Position numbers and translations under genes: made by a program. Shown piece by piece: positions 7,662-17,342 of a stretch of 64,000 nt of DNA. This DNA is from Aquirickettsiella gammari (GTDB taxonomy: Bacteria > Pseudomonadota > Gammaproteobacteria > Diplorickettsiales > Diplorickettsiaceae): contig OY969558.1 in assembly GCA_963701065.1 (NCBI GenBank), forward strand, positions 620,001 through 684,000, given 5' to 3'. Below the pieces are notes generated by a model. It ran no database searches and had not been told where the DNA came from. It worked only from the letters and a program-made list of their open reading frames with translations. Position 1 is the stretch's first letter, and the number at the start of each line of letters is the position of its first letter.

Positions 7662-10600
7662 TTATTTAAGAAATCGATTTAACAAGGTTTGAAGTGTTGT
7701 GATGCGTGATTTGGCGCTTAGCTGTTCGCCCATAAAACGTAAGCCAGTAGCACCGTTTAGCTGATACTTAGATGGGTTATTTTGAATGAGTTGAATAATA
7801 TTGGCAGGATTGATGTTGGGTTTTTCATTAAATTCAATCCGACCGCCTTGTGCGCCGGACACTATTTTTTTAATCCCTAATTTTTGCGCCAATAATTTCA
7901 ATTCAGTTAATTGAAATAGATTTTTTATCGCCTCGGGTAATAAACCAAAGCGATCGATCATTTCAACTTGCAATGCTTCTAATTCCCGTTCATCTTGGGC
8001 ATGGGCAATGCGTTTATACAGTACTAAGCGGGTATGCACATCCGGTAAATAACTCTCGGGAATCAGGGCTGAAATCTGTAAGTCAATTTCTGGGCCCCTA
8101 TCAAGCAATTGATTGAGGATAGGTTCTTTGCCAGACTTTAAGGCCTCCACGGTTTGCTCGAGCAACTCCATATAAAGCGAAAATCCTATCCGCTGCATAT
8201 TGCCACTTTGTTGCTCGCCTAAAACCTCCCCCGCACCGCGAATCTCTAAGTCGTGCATGGCTAAAGTAAAACCAGCACCCAGATCCTCTAACGAAGTAAA
8301 CGCGTCTAAACGCTTCTTGGCATCGGCGCTTATCAGTTCTTTGGGTGGCGTCATTAAATAAGCATAGGCTTGATGATGCGATCGACCGACACGTCCACGT
8401 AGTTGATGGAGTTGTGCCAAACCAAACTTATCCGCCCGATCAATGAGTATGGTATTAGCCGTAGGCACATCGATTCCGGTCTCAATAATGGTGGTGCAAA
8501 TCAACACATTAAACCGTTGATGATAAAAATCGGCCATAATACGTTCCAGTTCACGCTCACGTAATTGGCCATGCGCTACCTGAATACGAGCTTCGGGGAC
8601 GAGTGTTTCTAATTCCCGCGCTGTTTTTTCAATGCTATCTACTTGATTATGTAAAAAGTAAACTTGGCCGCCACGCAATAATTCACGCAAGATGGCTTCG
8701 CGAATCAAACTGGTATTACGCATTTGCACAAAGGTTTTGATCGATAAACGTCGCGCCGGTGGTGTTGCAATAATCGACAATTCCCGCAAACCAGATAAAG
8801 CCATATTTAAGGTACGCGGAATAGGTGTTGCGGTTAAGCTTAATATATCAACTTCGGCACGTAGCGCTTTTAAACGTTCTTTTTGTTGTACGCCAAAACG
8901 ATGTTCTTCATCAATAATCAATAACCCTAAATTGGGATATTGTAATTCCTTATTTAATAATTTATGCGTACCGATAAGGATATCAATATGTCCTTGCTGC
9001 AGACGTTCTATAATCTTTTTCTGTTCCGCAATACGACGAAACCGCGAAATCATTTCAATTTGCACCGGCCATTCGGCAAAGCGATCACTAAAGTTTTGAT
9101 AATGTTGTTGGGCTAATAAGGTTGTTGGCACTAAAATCGCCACTTGCTTATTAGATTGCACGGCTAAAAAGGCGGCACGCATGGCGACTTCTGTTTTTCC
9201 AAAACCTACATCACCACAAATCAATCTATCCATAGGCTGCTCTCGGGTCATATCCTTAATAACATGCCCGATAGCTTGTTCTTGATCCGGCGTTTCAGTA
9301 AAAGGGAATTGTGCCGAAAAAGCGTGATAATCCTCATCTGGCAATTGAAACGCATACGCTTTTTTCGCCGCTCGATGCGCATAAATATCGAGTAATTCAG
9401 CGGCCACATCTCGCACCTGCTCTGCGGCTTTACGTTTTTCTTTTTCCCATTGCTCAGAACCTAAATGATATAAAGGTGCATGTTCACTGTCGTTGCCACT
9501 GTAGCGACTAATTAAATCCAGCGAAGAAACCGGGACATATAATTTAGCGCCGGCCGCATATTCCACAATCAAAAATTCATTCTCTTGATCGCCTACTTTT
9601 AAATGTTGCAAACCGCGATAACGCCCTACCCCATGATCGATATGGACAACCGGTGCGCCTTCAGTTAATTCGGCTAAATTTCGAATAATAGTGCGGCTAT
9701 CTAAGCCTTTGGTTTTAGTTTGGCGTTTTTGTATCACCTGGTTAGCAAACAGCTGTGCTTCGGTAATAACTGCTAAAGGTGGCGTTTCTAAATAAAATCC
9801 TTCCTCTAAGGGCGCCACTATAATATGCAGTGGTTCAGCTGACTGTAGAAATTCATGCCAGGTTTCACAACGATGTACTTTAACAACCAGCTTGGCTAAT
9901 AAATCCAATAGTACTTCGCGTCGACCGGCACTTTCTACGCAAAATAAAACCCGAGCTTGTCGGTTAACTAAAAATTCATTTAAAAAAGTATTTAATCGTG
10001 CTAAGGGTTGCTCTAATTTATGCTCAATGGCCAGATTCGGGAATGTCTTAACCGCAAGAGGGTAAGCTTGAGAAGAATCTGTCGGAGCTTGCTGTAATAA
10101 AATTCGAGGAAACTGTTTTAATTTTGTAAATAATTCATTAACGCCCACATATAATTGGCTAGGTGCTAATATGGGTCGCTCTATATCATGCTTGAGTTGT
10201 TCGTAACGCTGGTTAATTTCTTGCCAAAAAAAATCGGCGGATTGGTGGATATCGTTAACTTGTAAAATTAATGTGGCTTTCGGTAAATAATCAATTAGTA
10301 ATTGTGTCTTTGGAAAAAACAGGGGTAAATAATATTCAATGCCTGCGGGGGCATGTCCTTGACTGACCGCTTCATAAAGCGGACAATTTAAGGGGTTGCC
10401 AATAAAATTTTCTCGCCATTGTTGTCGAAAACAATGAATGGCCGATTCAGATAAGGGAAACTCACGCGCAGGAAGAAACTCGATTTTTTCTAATTTCTCG
10501 ATGGAACGCTGTGTCTCTGGATCAAAATAACGAATACTATCCACTTCATCATCGACAAAATCTATTCGATAAGGGAGATCACTTCCCATCGGAAAAACAT

Positions 10601-11117
10601 CTAAAAGAGATCCTCGCACAGCAAATTCACCGCGCGTCAATACTTGTGATACGCTGTGATAACCACCTAACTGTAAATTTTGTCGTATTTCTTCAATGCT
10701 ACGTTTCTCACCACAAGCAATCAGTAAGCTGGTTGATTGAATGTAACTTGTTGGTGCGAGCACCTGCATTAAGGTGGTAATGGGCACTAACAATAAAGCA
10801 CGATCGACATGGCGCAATTGTGCCAAGCTAGCGAGACGCTGGGAAACAATATCCTGATGCGGCGAAAAATGATCATAAGGCAAGGTCTCCCAGTCAGGAA
10901 AACTTAACACACTTAGCTCAGGTGAAAAAAATTTTACCGCCGCCAAGCATCGATTGGCAGTTAGATTATCCGGGGTAATGGCTAAAATAACCCCTTGATG
11001 ACGATGGGCAATTTCATTTAAAGCCAAGGCGATACTATCTTGCTGCAAATTGCCCAAACGCAAACGCTGGTCTGGTTTGCTGGGAATTGAAACATTCAAA
11101 AATTCAGGGGTGGACAT
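7662..11117 (-). CDS. mfd: Transcription-repair coupling factor Mfd
   Basis: Mfd displaces RNA polymerase stalled at DNA lesions and recruits UvrA. At 1151 residues the length is normal. The N-terminal third is the UvrB-homology region. A CarD-like RNA-polymerase interaction domain lies near residues 490-560 (HIDHGVGRYRGL). The translocase motor follows, with Walker A GDVGFGKTEVAMRAAF, the Walker B box DEEHRFG, and LTATPIPRTLNM. The C-terminal TRCF domain is present. Its stop faces the second ankyrin-methyltransferase gene convergently, 41 bases away. mnmG lies 15 bases upstream on the same strand, so the two are probably co-transcribed. Confidence 0.98.
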   Translation of the reverse strand: MSTPEFLNVSIPSKPDQRLRLGNLQQDSIALALNEIAHRHQGVILAITPDNLTANRCLAAVKFFSPELSVLSFPDWETLPYDHFSPHQDIVSQRLASLAQLRHVDRALLLVPITTLMQVLAPTSYIQSTSLLIACGEKRSIEEIRQNLQLGGYHSVSQVLTRGEFAVRGSLLDVFPMGSDLPYRIDFVDDEVDSIRYFDPETQRSIEKLEKIEFLPAREFPLSESAIHCFRQQWRENFIGNPLNCPLYEAVSQGHAPAGIEYYLPLFFPKTQLLIDYLPKATLILQVNDIHQSADFFWQEINQRYEQLKHDIERPILAPSQLYVGVNELFTKLKQFPRILLQQAPTDSSQAYPLAVKTFPNLAIEHKLEQPLARLNTFLNEFLVNRQARVLFCVESAGRREVLLDLLAKLVVKVHRCETWHEFLQSAEPLHIIVAPLEEGFYLETPPLAVITEAQLFANQVIQKRQTKTKGLDSRTIIRNLAELTEGAPVVHIDHGVGRYRGLQHLKVGDQENEFLIVEYAAGAKLYVPVSSLDLISRYSGNDSEHAPLYHLGSEQWEKEKRKAAEQVRDVAAELLDIYAHRAAKKAYAFQLPDEDYHAFSAQFPFTETPDQEQAIGHVIKDMTREQPMDRLICGDVGFGKTEVAMRAAFLAVQSNKQVAILVPTTLLAQQHYQNFSDRFAEWPVQIEMISRFRRIAEQKKIIERLQQGHIDILIGTHKLLNKELQYPNLGLLIIDEEHRFGVQQKERLKALRAEVDILSLTATPIPRTLNMALSGLRELSIIATPPARRLSIKTFVQMRNTSLIREAILRELLRGGQVYFLHNQVDSIEKTARELETLVPEARIQVAHGQLRERELERIMADFYHQRFNVLICTTIIETGIDVPTANTILIDRADKFGLAQLHQLRGRVGRSHHQAYAYLMTPPKELISADAKKRLDAFTSLEDLGAGFTLAMHDLEIRGAGEVLGEQQSGNMQRIGFSLYMELLEQTVEALKSGKEPILNQLLDRGPEIDLQISALIPESYLPDVHTRLVLYKRIAHAQDERELEALQVEMIDRFGLLPEAIKNLFQLTELKLLAQKLGIKKIVSGAQGGRIEFNEKPNINPANIIQLIQNNPSKYQLNGATGLRFMGEQLSAKSRITTLQTLLNRFLK

Positions 11118-11132
11118 AAATTTTTAGTTAAT

Positions 11133-12998
11133 TTACTTTTTTATATGTACCAACAACAAGGAGATTGCTGAAGGAGTAATGCCGGAAATACGTGATGCTT
11201 GCCCCAAGGTCAGTGGTTTATGCTGAATGAGTTTTTCTTTAACTTCATTAGAAAGACCTTTAACCTTGTTATAATCTAAATCGACCGGCAATGTAACTGC
11301 TTCATAGCGCGCTTGTCGTTGGATCTCATTGAGTTGTCGCTCAATGTAACCGTGGTATTTGGCTTGAATTTCAATTTGTTGCGAAACTTCTCGGTCTAAA
11401 ACACCTGGTCCTAAACCGTCAATTTCCATCAAACACGCATAATTTAATTCCGGCCGTGTTAATAGCTCAGAGACTCGATAATCACGCGTTAAAGCCTGTT
11501 CTAAATGCACTTCTATAGCGGCACTCGCTGTTGTTTGTGGTTTAACAGAAAGTTGTTGTAAACGTTGTTGTTCTTCTCCTAATAGGCGGCGCTTCTCGTC
11601 AACCCTTTGCCAACGTGCTTGATCAATTAAACCGAGGCGGTAAGCGGCCTCACTCAGACGCAGATCGGCATTATCCTCACGTAATAACAAACGATACTCC
11701 GCTCGACTGGTAAACATACGATAAGGCTCTAATGTTCCTTGTGTGATTAAATCATCAATTAATACCCCGATATAAGCTTCGTTGCGGCGGGGACACCACG
11801 CTGATTTACCTTGTGCTTTCAAAGCGGCGTTCAAACCGGCAATAAGTCCTTGTGCAGCGGCTTCTTCATAACCGGTGGTTCCATTGATCTGGCCGGCACA
11901 AAATAAGTTTTCGAGTAGTCGCGATTCTAATGATGGAAACAAATCGCGTGGATCAAAAAAATCATATTCAATCGCATAGCCCGGTCGTGTGATATGCGCT
12001 TGTTCTAAACCCTTAATACTATGTATTAAGTCACACTGTACTTCGAAGGGTAAACTGGTTGAAATGCCGTTTGGATAAACCTCATGAGTATTAAGCCCTT
12101 CTGGTTCGAGGAAGATTTGATGCGCTAATTTGTCAGCGAATCGAACTACTTTATCTTCAATGGAAGGACAGTAACGCGGGCCTATCCCATCTATTACGCC
12201 AGTATAAATAGGTGAGCGATCTAAACCCGAGCGGATAATCGCATGGGTCTTTTCGTTGGTATGAGTAATAAAGCAACTTATTTGCCGAGGATGTTGCTCT
12301 ACTTTACCTAAGTAGGAAAATACCGGTAAAGGGGTATCACTGGGCTGTTCTAATAAAACCTGATAATTAATCGTGCGGCCATCAAGACGCGGAGGCGTTC
12401 CTGTTTTTAAACGATTTATCCGCAACGGTAATTGACGTAACCTCTCCGCCAAATGGGTTGCAGCAGGCTCCCCAGCACGTCCTCCTAGTGATTGTTGAAG
12501 ACCAATATGTATTTTTCCGGCTAAAAAGGTACCAGCTGTTAATACTACCGCTTTTGCGTGAAAACGTATTCCCATTTGCGTCACCACACCGGTGATGCGA
12601 TCCGCTTCCAAAATGATATCATCAACCGCTTGTTGAAAAATAAATAAATGTGTTTGATTTTCTAAAGCGCTACGGATGGCCTGTTTATATAAATTGCGAT
12701 CCATTTGTGCTCGTGTTGCACGTACAGCAGGACCTTTACTGGCATTGAGTATACGCCATTGTATTCCTGCCACATCGGCGGCACGCGCCATCACGCCACC
12801 TAAGGCATCCAGTTCTTTGACTAAATGACTTTTTCCAATACCGCCAATCGAAGGGTTACAAGATAATTGACCTAAGGTTTCAATATTATGTGTCAATAAC
12901 AAAGTTGATGCGCCTAAACGCGCCGCCGCCAAAGCTGCTTCCGTCCCCGCATGACCTCCGCCGACAATAATAACGTCAAATTCTGTAGAAAATGGCAT
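11133..12998 (-). CDS. mnmG: tRNA uridine-5-carboxymethylaminomethyl modification enzyme MnmG
   Basis: MnmG (GidA) works with the GTPase MnmE to modify the wobble uridine of several tRNAs. The FAD-binding dinucleotide fold is at the N-terminus (IIVGGGHAGTEAALAAARLG). Family signatures GPRYCPSIEDK and GQINGTTGYEEAAAQG are present, as is the helical C-terminal MnmE-interaction domain. The 621-residue length is typical. The ATG at 12998 gives the standard N-terminus. It is divergent from the FKBP gene, sharing a 93-base intergenic region. Confidence 0.98.
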   Translation of the reverse strand: MPFSTEFDVIIVGGGHAGTEAALAAARLGASTLLLTHNIETLGQLSCNPSIGGIGKSHLVKELDALGGVMARAADVAGIQWRILNASKGPAVRATRAQMDRNLYKQAIRSALENQTHLFIFQQAVDDIILEADRITGVVTQMGIRFHAKAVVLTAGTFLAGKIHIGLQQSLGGRAGEPAATHLAERLRQLPLRINRLKTGTPPRLDGRTINYQVLLEQPSDTPLPVFSYLGKVEQHPRQISCFITHTNEKTHAIIRSGLDRSPIYTGVIDGIGPRYCPSIEDKVVRFADKLAHQIFLEPEGLNTHEVYPNGISTSLPFEVQCDLIHSIKGLEQAHITRPGYAIEYDFFDPRDLFPSLESRLLENLFCAGQINGTTGYEEAAAQGLIAGLNAALKAQGKSAWCPRRNEAYIGVLIDDLITQGTLEPYRMFTSRAEYRLLLREDNADLRLSEAAYRLGLIDQARWQRVDEKRRLLGEEQQRLQQLSVKPQTTASAAIEVHLEQALTRDYRVSELLTRPELNYACLMEIDGLGPGVLDREVSQQIEIQAKYHGYIERQLNEIQRQARYEAVTLPVDLDYNKVKGLSNEVKEKLIQHKPLTLGQASRISGITPSAISLLLVHIKK

Positions 12999-13091
12999 AA
13001 TTTTTTAATTTATTCTTAATTAACTATAGTTTTCTAACGAAAGTTAAGGCAATATATCGGTTTTTAATACTGTCTCTAAAGAGGAAATCCG

Positions 13092-13859
13092 ATGACACGA
13101 TTGCCCGTATTGACTACCCTGGCTGCTAGCCTACTCGTCAGTTCAACCGCACTGGCTGCACAGAGTACCCTTCAAGCGGCCGTTAATCAACTCAACCCAA
13201 CAAACAGTTCTACAAGCAGCGTCGAGAAAATAGCCGCTAACTCACCCCTTAAGTCTCGTAAAGATCAGATAAGTTATAGCATTGGGGCTGATTTAGCGGA
13301 GAACTTTAAAGAGCAAGGTATTGATATCAATCCAGTTGCATTAGAAAAAGGATTAGAAGACGTTGCTCATGGAAAAACCTTATTATCACAAGCGAAAATG
13401 GCGGATACTTTGAAAAACTTTCAACAAGAACTTATGAACAAAAAACAAGCTGAATTTAAACAACTTAGTCTAAAAAACAAAGAACAAGGGGATGCTTATT
13501 TGAATTCCAATAAAAGCAAACCCGGTGTTATTACCACTAAAAGTGGAATTCAATATAAAGTAATACAAATAGGTAGCGGCGAAAGCCCAACAGATACCTC
13601 GATGGTCAAAGTAGAATACACCGGCAGCTATGTTAATGGGACTGTTTTTGAAAAATCTAAAGAGCCTGTTACCTTCCCTATTAATAATGTCATTCCAGGC
13701 TGGACAGAAGTTTTAAAGATTATGAAACCAGGTGCAACTTATCAAGTGGCTATTCCACCTCAACTTGCTTATGGTGAACATGGTGTTGATAAAGCCATTG
13801 GGCCTAATCAAACCCTTTTATTTACGATTCACCTGATTGAAGTTAAGAAAAGAGCCTGA
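13092..13859 (+). CDS. Mip-like FKBP-type peptidyl-prolyl isomerase
   Basis: A periplasmic or surface prolyl isomerase of the FkpA/Mip type. It has a cleavable signal peptide (LAASLLVSSTALAA), a low-complexity linker, and an N-terminal FKBP dimerisation domain with DQISYSIGADLAENFKEQG at about residues 56-74. After a long helix comes a C-terminal FKBP catalytic domain from about residue 140 (VKVEYTGSYVNGTVFEKS, then PPQLAYGEHG and the terminal LLFTIHLIEVK strand). Mip homologues help Legionella and Coxiella infect host cells; that role is known for the family, not shown here. The ribosome-binding site is AGAGGAAA. It looks monocistronic. Confidence 0.93.
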   Translation: MTRLPVLTTLAASLLVSSTALAAQSTLQAAVNQLNPTNSSTSSVEKIAANSPLKSRKDQISYSIGADLAENFKEQGIDINPVALEKGLEDVAHGKTLLSQAKMADTLKNFQQELMNKKQAEFKQLSLKNKEQGDAYLNSNKSKPGVITTKSGIQYKVIQIGSGESPTDTSMVKVEYTGSYVNGTVFEKSKEPVTFPINNVIPGWTEVLKIMKPGATYQVAIPPQLAYGEHGVDKAIGPNQTLLFTIHLIEVKKRA

Positions 13860-13952
13860 AAATTAGGTGTGCTCCCTATCGCATAGCTAATGAAGAAGAA
13901 AAATAACGTAGTGATGGAAATAAAGTTAAGCAATTCTCCAAGTCAGTATGGC

Positions 13953-13980
13953 TTGAATGCGCATAAACTTGAGCTATACT
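13953..13980 (+). promoter_or_regulatory. Putative sigma70 promoter for the csbD-like gene
   Basis: TTGAAT (13953-13958) and TATACT (13975-13980) are separated by 16 bases, close to the housekeeping consensus, and lie about 60 bases before the csbD-like start. CsbD-family genes are often stress-induced. No further operator is recognisable. Confidence 0.45.
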
Positions 13981-14043
13981 GCATTAAATAAAAACTAAAG
14001 GGATAGTTGTTGATAATTTTCATCGCAGTTTAAGGAGGCGGAC

Positions 14044-14253
14044 ATGAATCCAGATGAGCTAAAAGAAAAATGGAATCAAATTAAAAGTAAACTTCGCGAA
14101 AAATGGGCCAAGTTAACTGACGACGATTGGACTCAATTACAGGGTGATAAAGAAAAATTGGTCGGTAAAATTCAAGAACGGTATGGCGTCGCAAAGGAAC
14201 AGGCTGAGAAAGAACTTCGCGATTTCTTTAATAAAGATAAAGACCATCACTAA
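14044..14253 (+). CDS. CsbD-family stress protein
   Basis: A 69-residue, highly charged, helical protein of the CsbD/YjbJ family, whose members accumulate in stress and stationary phase and whose function is poorly defined. It shows the family pattern: N-terminal KEKWNQIKSKLREKWAKLTDDD, a central LQGDKEKLVGKIQERYG, and a C-terminal EQAEKELRDFF helix. The ribosome-binding site AAGGAGG is strong, six bases before the ATG, suggesting high translation when induced. It has its own upstream promoter candidate and is convergent with ksgA. Confidence 0.9.
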   Translation: MNPDELKEKWNQIKSKLREKWAKLTDDDWTQLQGDKEKLVGKIQERYGVAKEQAEKELRDFFNKDKDHH

Positions 14254-14289
14254 ATTTTTAATTTTAAATCATTGTGATATTAGCTATTC

Positions 14290-14321
14290 TAATCCCACCT
14301 CGATAAATTGACGTGGGATTA
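14290..14321. terminator. Hairpin between convergent csbD-like gene and ksgA
   Basis: TAATCCCAC (14290-14298) pairs perfectly with GTGGGATTA (14313-14321) around a 14-base loop. It lies in the convergent gap, so could stop transcription from either side. Neither flank has a good T-tract, so an intrinsic terminator is only a possibility. Confidence 0.4.
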
Positions 14322-14406
14322 ACAAAAGCTATTCCCTTAGTGTTTTTTATAATGTATTCTCTCTTTCTTTGATAAAGCCAAAAAGAACAATTTTCAGCTT
14401 TTCCAG

Positions 14407-15198
14407 CTAAACCTGCTTAGTCAAAAAATTAGCTAAGTTGACATAATCACTCACAAAAAGTTGTTCGGGTCTCTGCCTTGGATCGATGTTTAACTGCTCA
14501 AAGTCTTCGGCTTGGAGCAGTTTCGCTAGATTATTACGTAACATTTTTCGACGTTGGCTAAACGCAATTCTAACTATTTCAGCAAATAATAATGGGTCAT
14601 TGGCCTTATAAGGTAACTCTTTATAAGGGATAAGACGAACAACCGCTGAGTCAACCTTCGGCGGCGGCTGGAATGCACCCGGCTTAACGTTAAATAGCTT
14701 TTCTACGCCACAATAATATTGAATCATCACGCTTAAACGTCCATAACTAGCTTGTCCTGGCTGTGCATTGAGCCGGTCGACGACCTCTTTTTGCAACATA
14801 AAATGCATATCTTGAATAGCACTGGCTTGGTCAAGACAATGAAATAACAAGGGTGTGGAAATATTATAGGGAAGATTTCCTACTAGCCGCCAAAGACCAT
14901 TTGCTTTGGACAAGGATTTGAAATTAAATTTTAAAGCGTCGCCTTGATAAACAATTAATTTCCCTAAATGTCGACACTTTTCTTCTAACAAGGGAATAAG
15001 ATCTTTATCTAACTCAATCACGCTTAAGCAACTAAGTTGGGGTAATAATTGCTGGGTTAAAGCGCCTAAACCTGGGCCAATCTCAATTATATTATCGGTT
15101 TTTTTAGGCGCAACGGCTCGCACTATTTTTTCAATGATAAAATTTTCATGCAGAAAATGCTGACCAAAACGTTTGCGCGCCGGCAATGGAAGTGTCAT
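14407..15198 (-). CDS. rsmA: 16S rRNA adenine dimethyltransferase KsgA/RsmA
   Basis: KsgA dimethylates two adjacent adenines near the 3' end of 16S rRNA during small-subunit maturation. Diagnostic sequences are FGQHFLHENFIIEKI at the N-terminus, the S-adenosylmethionine motif IEIGPGLGALTQQLL, the catalytic NLPYN and the C-terminal FSQRRKMLRNNL. Length 263 is normal. The start is six bases after the E2 stop, so it is the last gene of the leucine dehydrogenase/2-oxoacid dehydrogenase operon. That is unusual: in many gammaproteobacteria ksgA lies with surA-pdxA-apaGH. Confidence 0.97.
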   Translation of the reverse strand: MTLPLPARKRFGQHFLHENFIIEKIVRAVAPKKTDNIIEIGPGLGALTQQLLPQLSCLSVIELDKDLIPLLEEKCRHLGKLIVYQGDALKFNFKSLSKANGLWRLVGNLPYNISTPLLFHCLDQASAIQDMHFMLQKEVVDRLNAQPGQASYGRLSVMIQYYCGVEKLFNVKPGAFQPPPKVDSAVVRLIPYKELPYKANDPLLFAEIVRIAFSQRRKMLRNNLAKLLQAEDFEQLNIDPRQRPEQLFVSDYVNLANFLTKQV

Positions 15199-15204
15199 TT
15201 TTAA

Positions 15205-16362
15205 TTAAGCCGCTTGTAAATCCATTATTAAGGCCGATAAAAATCGCGCTGCTTCACCGCCTGTGATAACACGATGATCCACTGTTAAGGATAACGGTAA
15301 CAATTTATGCACAACTAACTTTCCTTGCTCAGACACTACACTTTCAGTCATGCGACCCACCGCTAAAATAGCCACCATAGGAGGGATAATAATAGGACTT
15401 GCGTAACGCCCCGCAAAAACCCCTACATTTGATAATACAAAAGTTGCGCCTAGCAAATCTTCCGGTGAAATACTACGACTTTTTACTTCGGTTTTAAATT
15501 TGTCAATCGATTTACGTAAATTAATCGCGCTAGAGCGCGCTATATCTTTTAGTACCGGAACAAATAAACCCTCGGGGGCGTCCATGGCGATACCTAAATC
15601 AATTTGACTACGTTGACATAAGGCTAAATTGGATTCGTCAAACCAGGCGTTGAGTCGCGGTTCGCGCTGACAAGCGGACATAATAGCGCGAATTAAACGT
15701 AAAGTAATATCTGTTTTTTCCTGCCAGGCATGAATATCGGCATCATCAACTAAAGTAACCGGGACTATGGATTGATGTGCTTTTTCCATTGCCATTACCA
15801 TCGCGCGACGTACGCCGCGTAAGGGTTCGTAACCGACTGCCAGTGCATTATTTGACGAAGAAACTATTTTTTCAGAGGACCCCTGCCGCGGCATTTTTTC
15901 TAGATCGGCTACGGTAATTTGTCCATCAGGACCCGAGCCATGATAATCCGCTAAATTAATACCGAGTTTTTTTGCTAAAGCGCGAATAGCGGGCGTTGCT
16001 TTAATGCCCTTATTAGGATGTGCCATCAGTGGTTTAGGTTGAATACCGGTTGCTGATTCTTGCAAAATTGCACTACCTAATTGCAAATTACCCACCACTG
16101 TCGCTTTGTCCTTGGTGTCTGGTTGATTTTCTTCTTCAATATCAATCAAAGGTGTACCTGTTTTAATAATGTCACCTGCTTTACCATAGAGTTGCGTCAC
16201 TTTACCATTAAAAGGAGCCGGAATATCAACAACTGCTTTGGCCGTTTCCATCGCCACCATCGGTTGATCCATTTTTATATAGTCATCTATCTGTACAAAC
16301 CATTCTCGAATCTCCGCATCCGGTAAACCTTCACCTAGATCAGGTAAATTAAATAGTGTCAT
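15205..16362 (-). CDS. pdhC: 2-oxoacid dehydrogenase E2 (dihydrolipoamide acyltransferase)
   Basis: The E2 core transfers the acyl group from lipoamide to coenzyme A. It has one N-terminal lipoyl domain with the lipoylated lysine in METAKAVVD (about residue 43), a peripheral subunit-binding domain at about 120-155 (KATPAIRALAKKLGINLADY), and the catalytic domain from about 175. The catalytic motif reads DHRVITGG, so the Asp of the usual HxxxDG box is Thr; the His is kept. The start overlaps the E1beta stop by four bases (ATGA), implying translational coupling. Because leucine dehydrogenase heads the operon, a branched-chain substrate is as likely as pyruvate. No E3 gene is present in the window. 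Confidence 0.9.
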   Translation of the reverse strand: MTLFNLPDLGEGLPDAEIREWFVQIDDYIKMDQPMVAMETAKAVVDIPAPFNGKVTQLYGKAGDIIKTGTPLIDIEEENQPDTKDKATVVGNLQLGSAILQESATGIQPKPLMAHPNKGIKATPAIRALAKKLGINLADYHGSGPDGQITVADLEKMPRQGSSEKIVSSSNNALAVGYEPLRGVRRAMVMAMEKAHQSIVPVTLVDDADIHAWQEKTDITLRLIRAIMSACQREPRLNAWFDESNLALCQRSQIDLGIAMDAPEGLFVPVLKDIARSSAINLRKSIDKFKTEVKSRSISPEDLLGATFVLSNVGVFAGRYASPIIIPPMVAILAVGRMTESVVSEQGKLVVHKLLPLSLTVDHRVITGGEAARFLSALIMDLQAA

Positions 16363-17342
16363 GCAAACTCCAATGTTTGTTCAATCACATTGTTAATCCT
16401 TGTTACACTGGGTAAATATTGTTTTTCTAATTGCGCATAGGGAACGGTGACATCATAACCCGTAACACGTTGTATCGGTGCCTGTAAAAAGAGAAATGCC
16501 TTTTCACTTAATTGAGCCGCAATCTCTGCACCTACACCGCAATAGCGTGCTGCTTCATGAATAATGACGCAACGCCCGGTTTTTTCTACCGAAGTAAGGA
16601 TCGTATTGAGTTCCAAAGGCTTTATTGTCGCCACGTCGATTACCTCCGCACTTAAACCCTTTTCTTTTAATAATCTATCTGCCGCTAATAAGGTTTCATG
16701 TAGCATCGCGCCCCAACTAATTAGGGTAATATCGCTTCCTTCTCTTAAAACAAAACATTGATCCAAAGGCAAAGCAACGCCAGTATCTTCTACTTTCTGT
16801 TTGTTTAAGCGATAGAGGCGCGTTGGCTCTAAAAAAATAACCGGATCCGGATTGCGAATAGCCGCTAGTAATAAACCATAGGCACGCGCAGGTGATGAAG
16901 GAATGACCACACGTAAACCTGGAATATGCGCAAAAATAGCTTCTGTACTTTCAGAATGATGCTCGGGGGCATGAATACCTGCTCCATAAGGCATACGAAA
17001 TACCAAGGGACAATGTAAACGTCCACGCGTACGATTACGCAAACGTGCGGCATGATTTATAATTTGATCCAATGCAGGATAACTAAAGCCCATAAATTGA
17101 AATTCAGCAACCGGTTTTAAACCTTGTGTAGCCATTCCAATGGCAAGGCCAGCTATCATCGATTCGGCTAATGGGGTATCTAAAACGCGATTCGCTCCAA
17201 ATTTTTCGAACAAGCCAACTGTTGCGCGGAATACACCGCCATTTCTCCCTATGTCTTCACCGAGCAAAACAACCTCTTTATCGGCAGACATCTCATAACG
17301 TAATGCTTGTGTAATCGCTTCGATAAGCGTTATTTCAGCCAT
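16359..17342 (-). CDS. pdhB: 2-oxoacid dehydrogenase E1 component, beta subunit
   Basis: The beta subunit of the heterotetrameric, thiamine-diphosphate-dependent E1 decarboxylase. Family landmarks are ALRYEMSADKEVVLLGEDIG at the N-terminus, DTPLAESMIAGLAIGMA, the FQFMGFSYPALDQI segment, RMPYGAG and the C-terminal transketolase domain ending in VTGYDVTVPYA. Length 327 is standard. It overlaps E1alpha by one base and E2 by four, forming a translationally coupled alpha-beta-E2 run. Sequence alone does not separate the pyruvate type from the branched-chain type. Confidence 0.92.
   Translation of the reverse strand: MAEITLIEAITQALRYEMSADKEVVLLGEDIGRNGGVFRATVGLFEKFGANRVLDTPLAESMIAGLAIGMATQGLKPVAEFQFMGFSYPALDQIINHAARLRNRTRGRLHCPLVFRMPYGAGIHAPEHHSESTEAIFAHIPGLRVVIPSSPARAYGLLLAAIRNPDPVIFLEPTRLYRLNKQKVEDTGVALPLDQCFVLREGSDITLISWGAMLHETLLAADRLLKEKGLSAEVIDVATIKPLELNTILTSVEKTGRCVIIHEAARYCGVGAEIAAQLSEKAFLFLQAPIQRVTGYDVTVPYAQLEKQYLPSVTRINNVIEQTLEFA

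Noticed and set aside
8692..9099. A 135-codon open frame on + within mfd
   Set aside because: Lies wholly inside mfd on the opposite strand; composition is that of an antisense frame.
13890..13991. A 33-codon open frame from an ATG in the FKBP-csbD gap
   Set aside because: No ribosome-binding site, and it overlaps the csbD-like promoter candidate.
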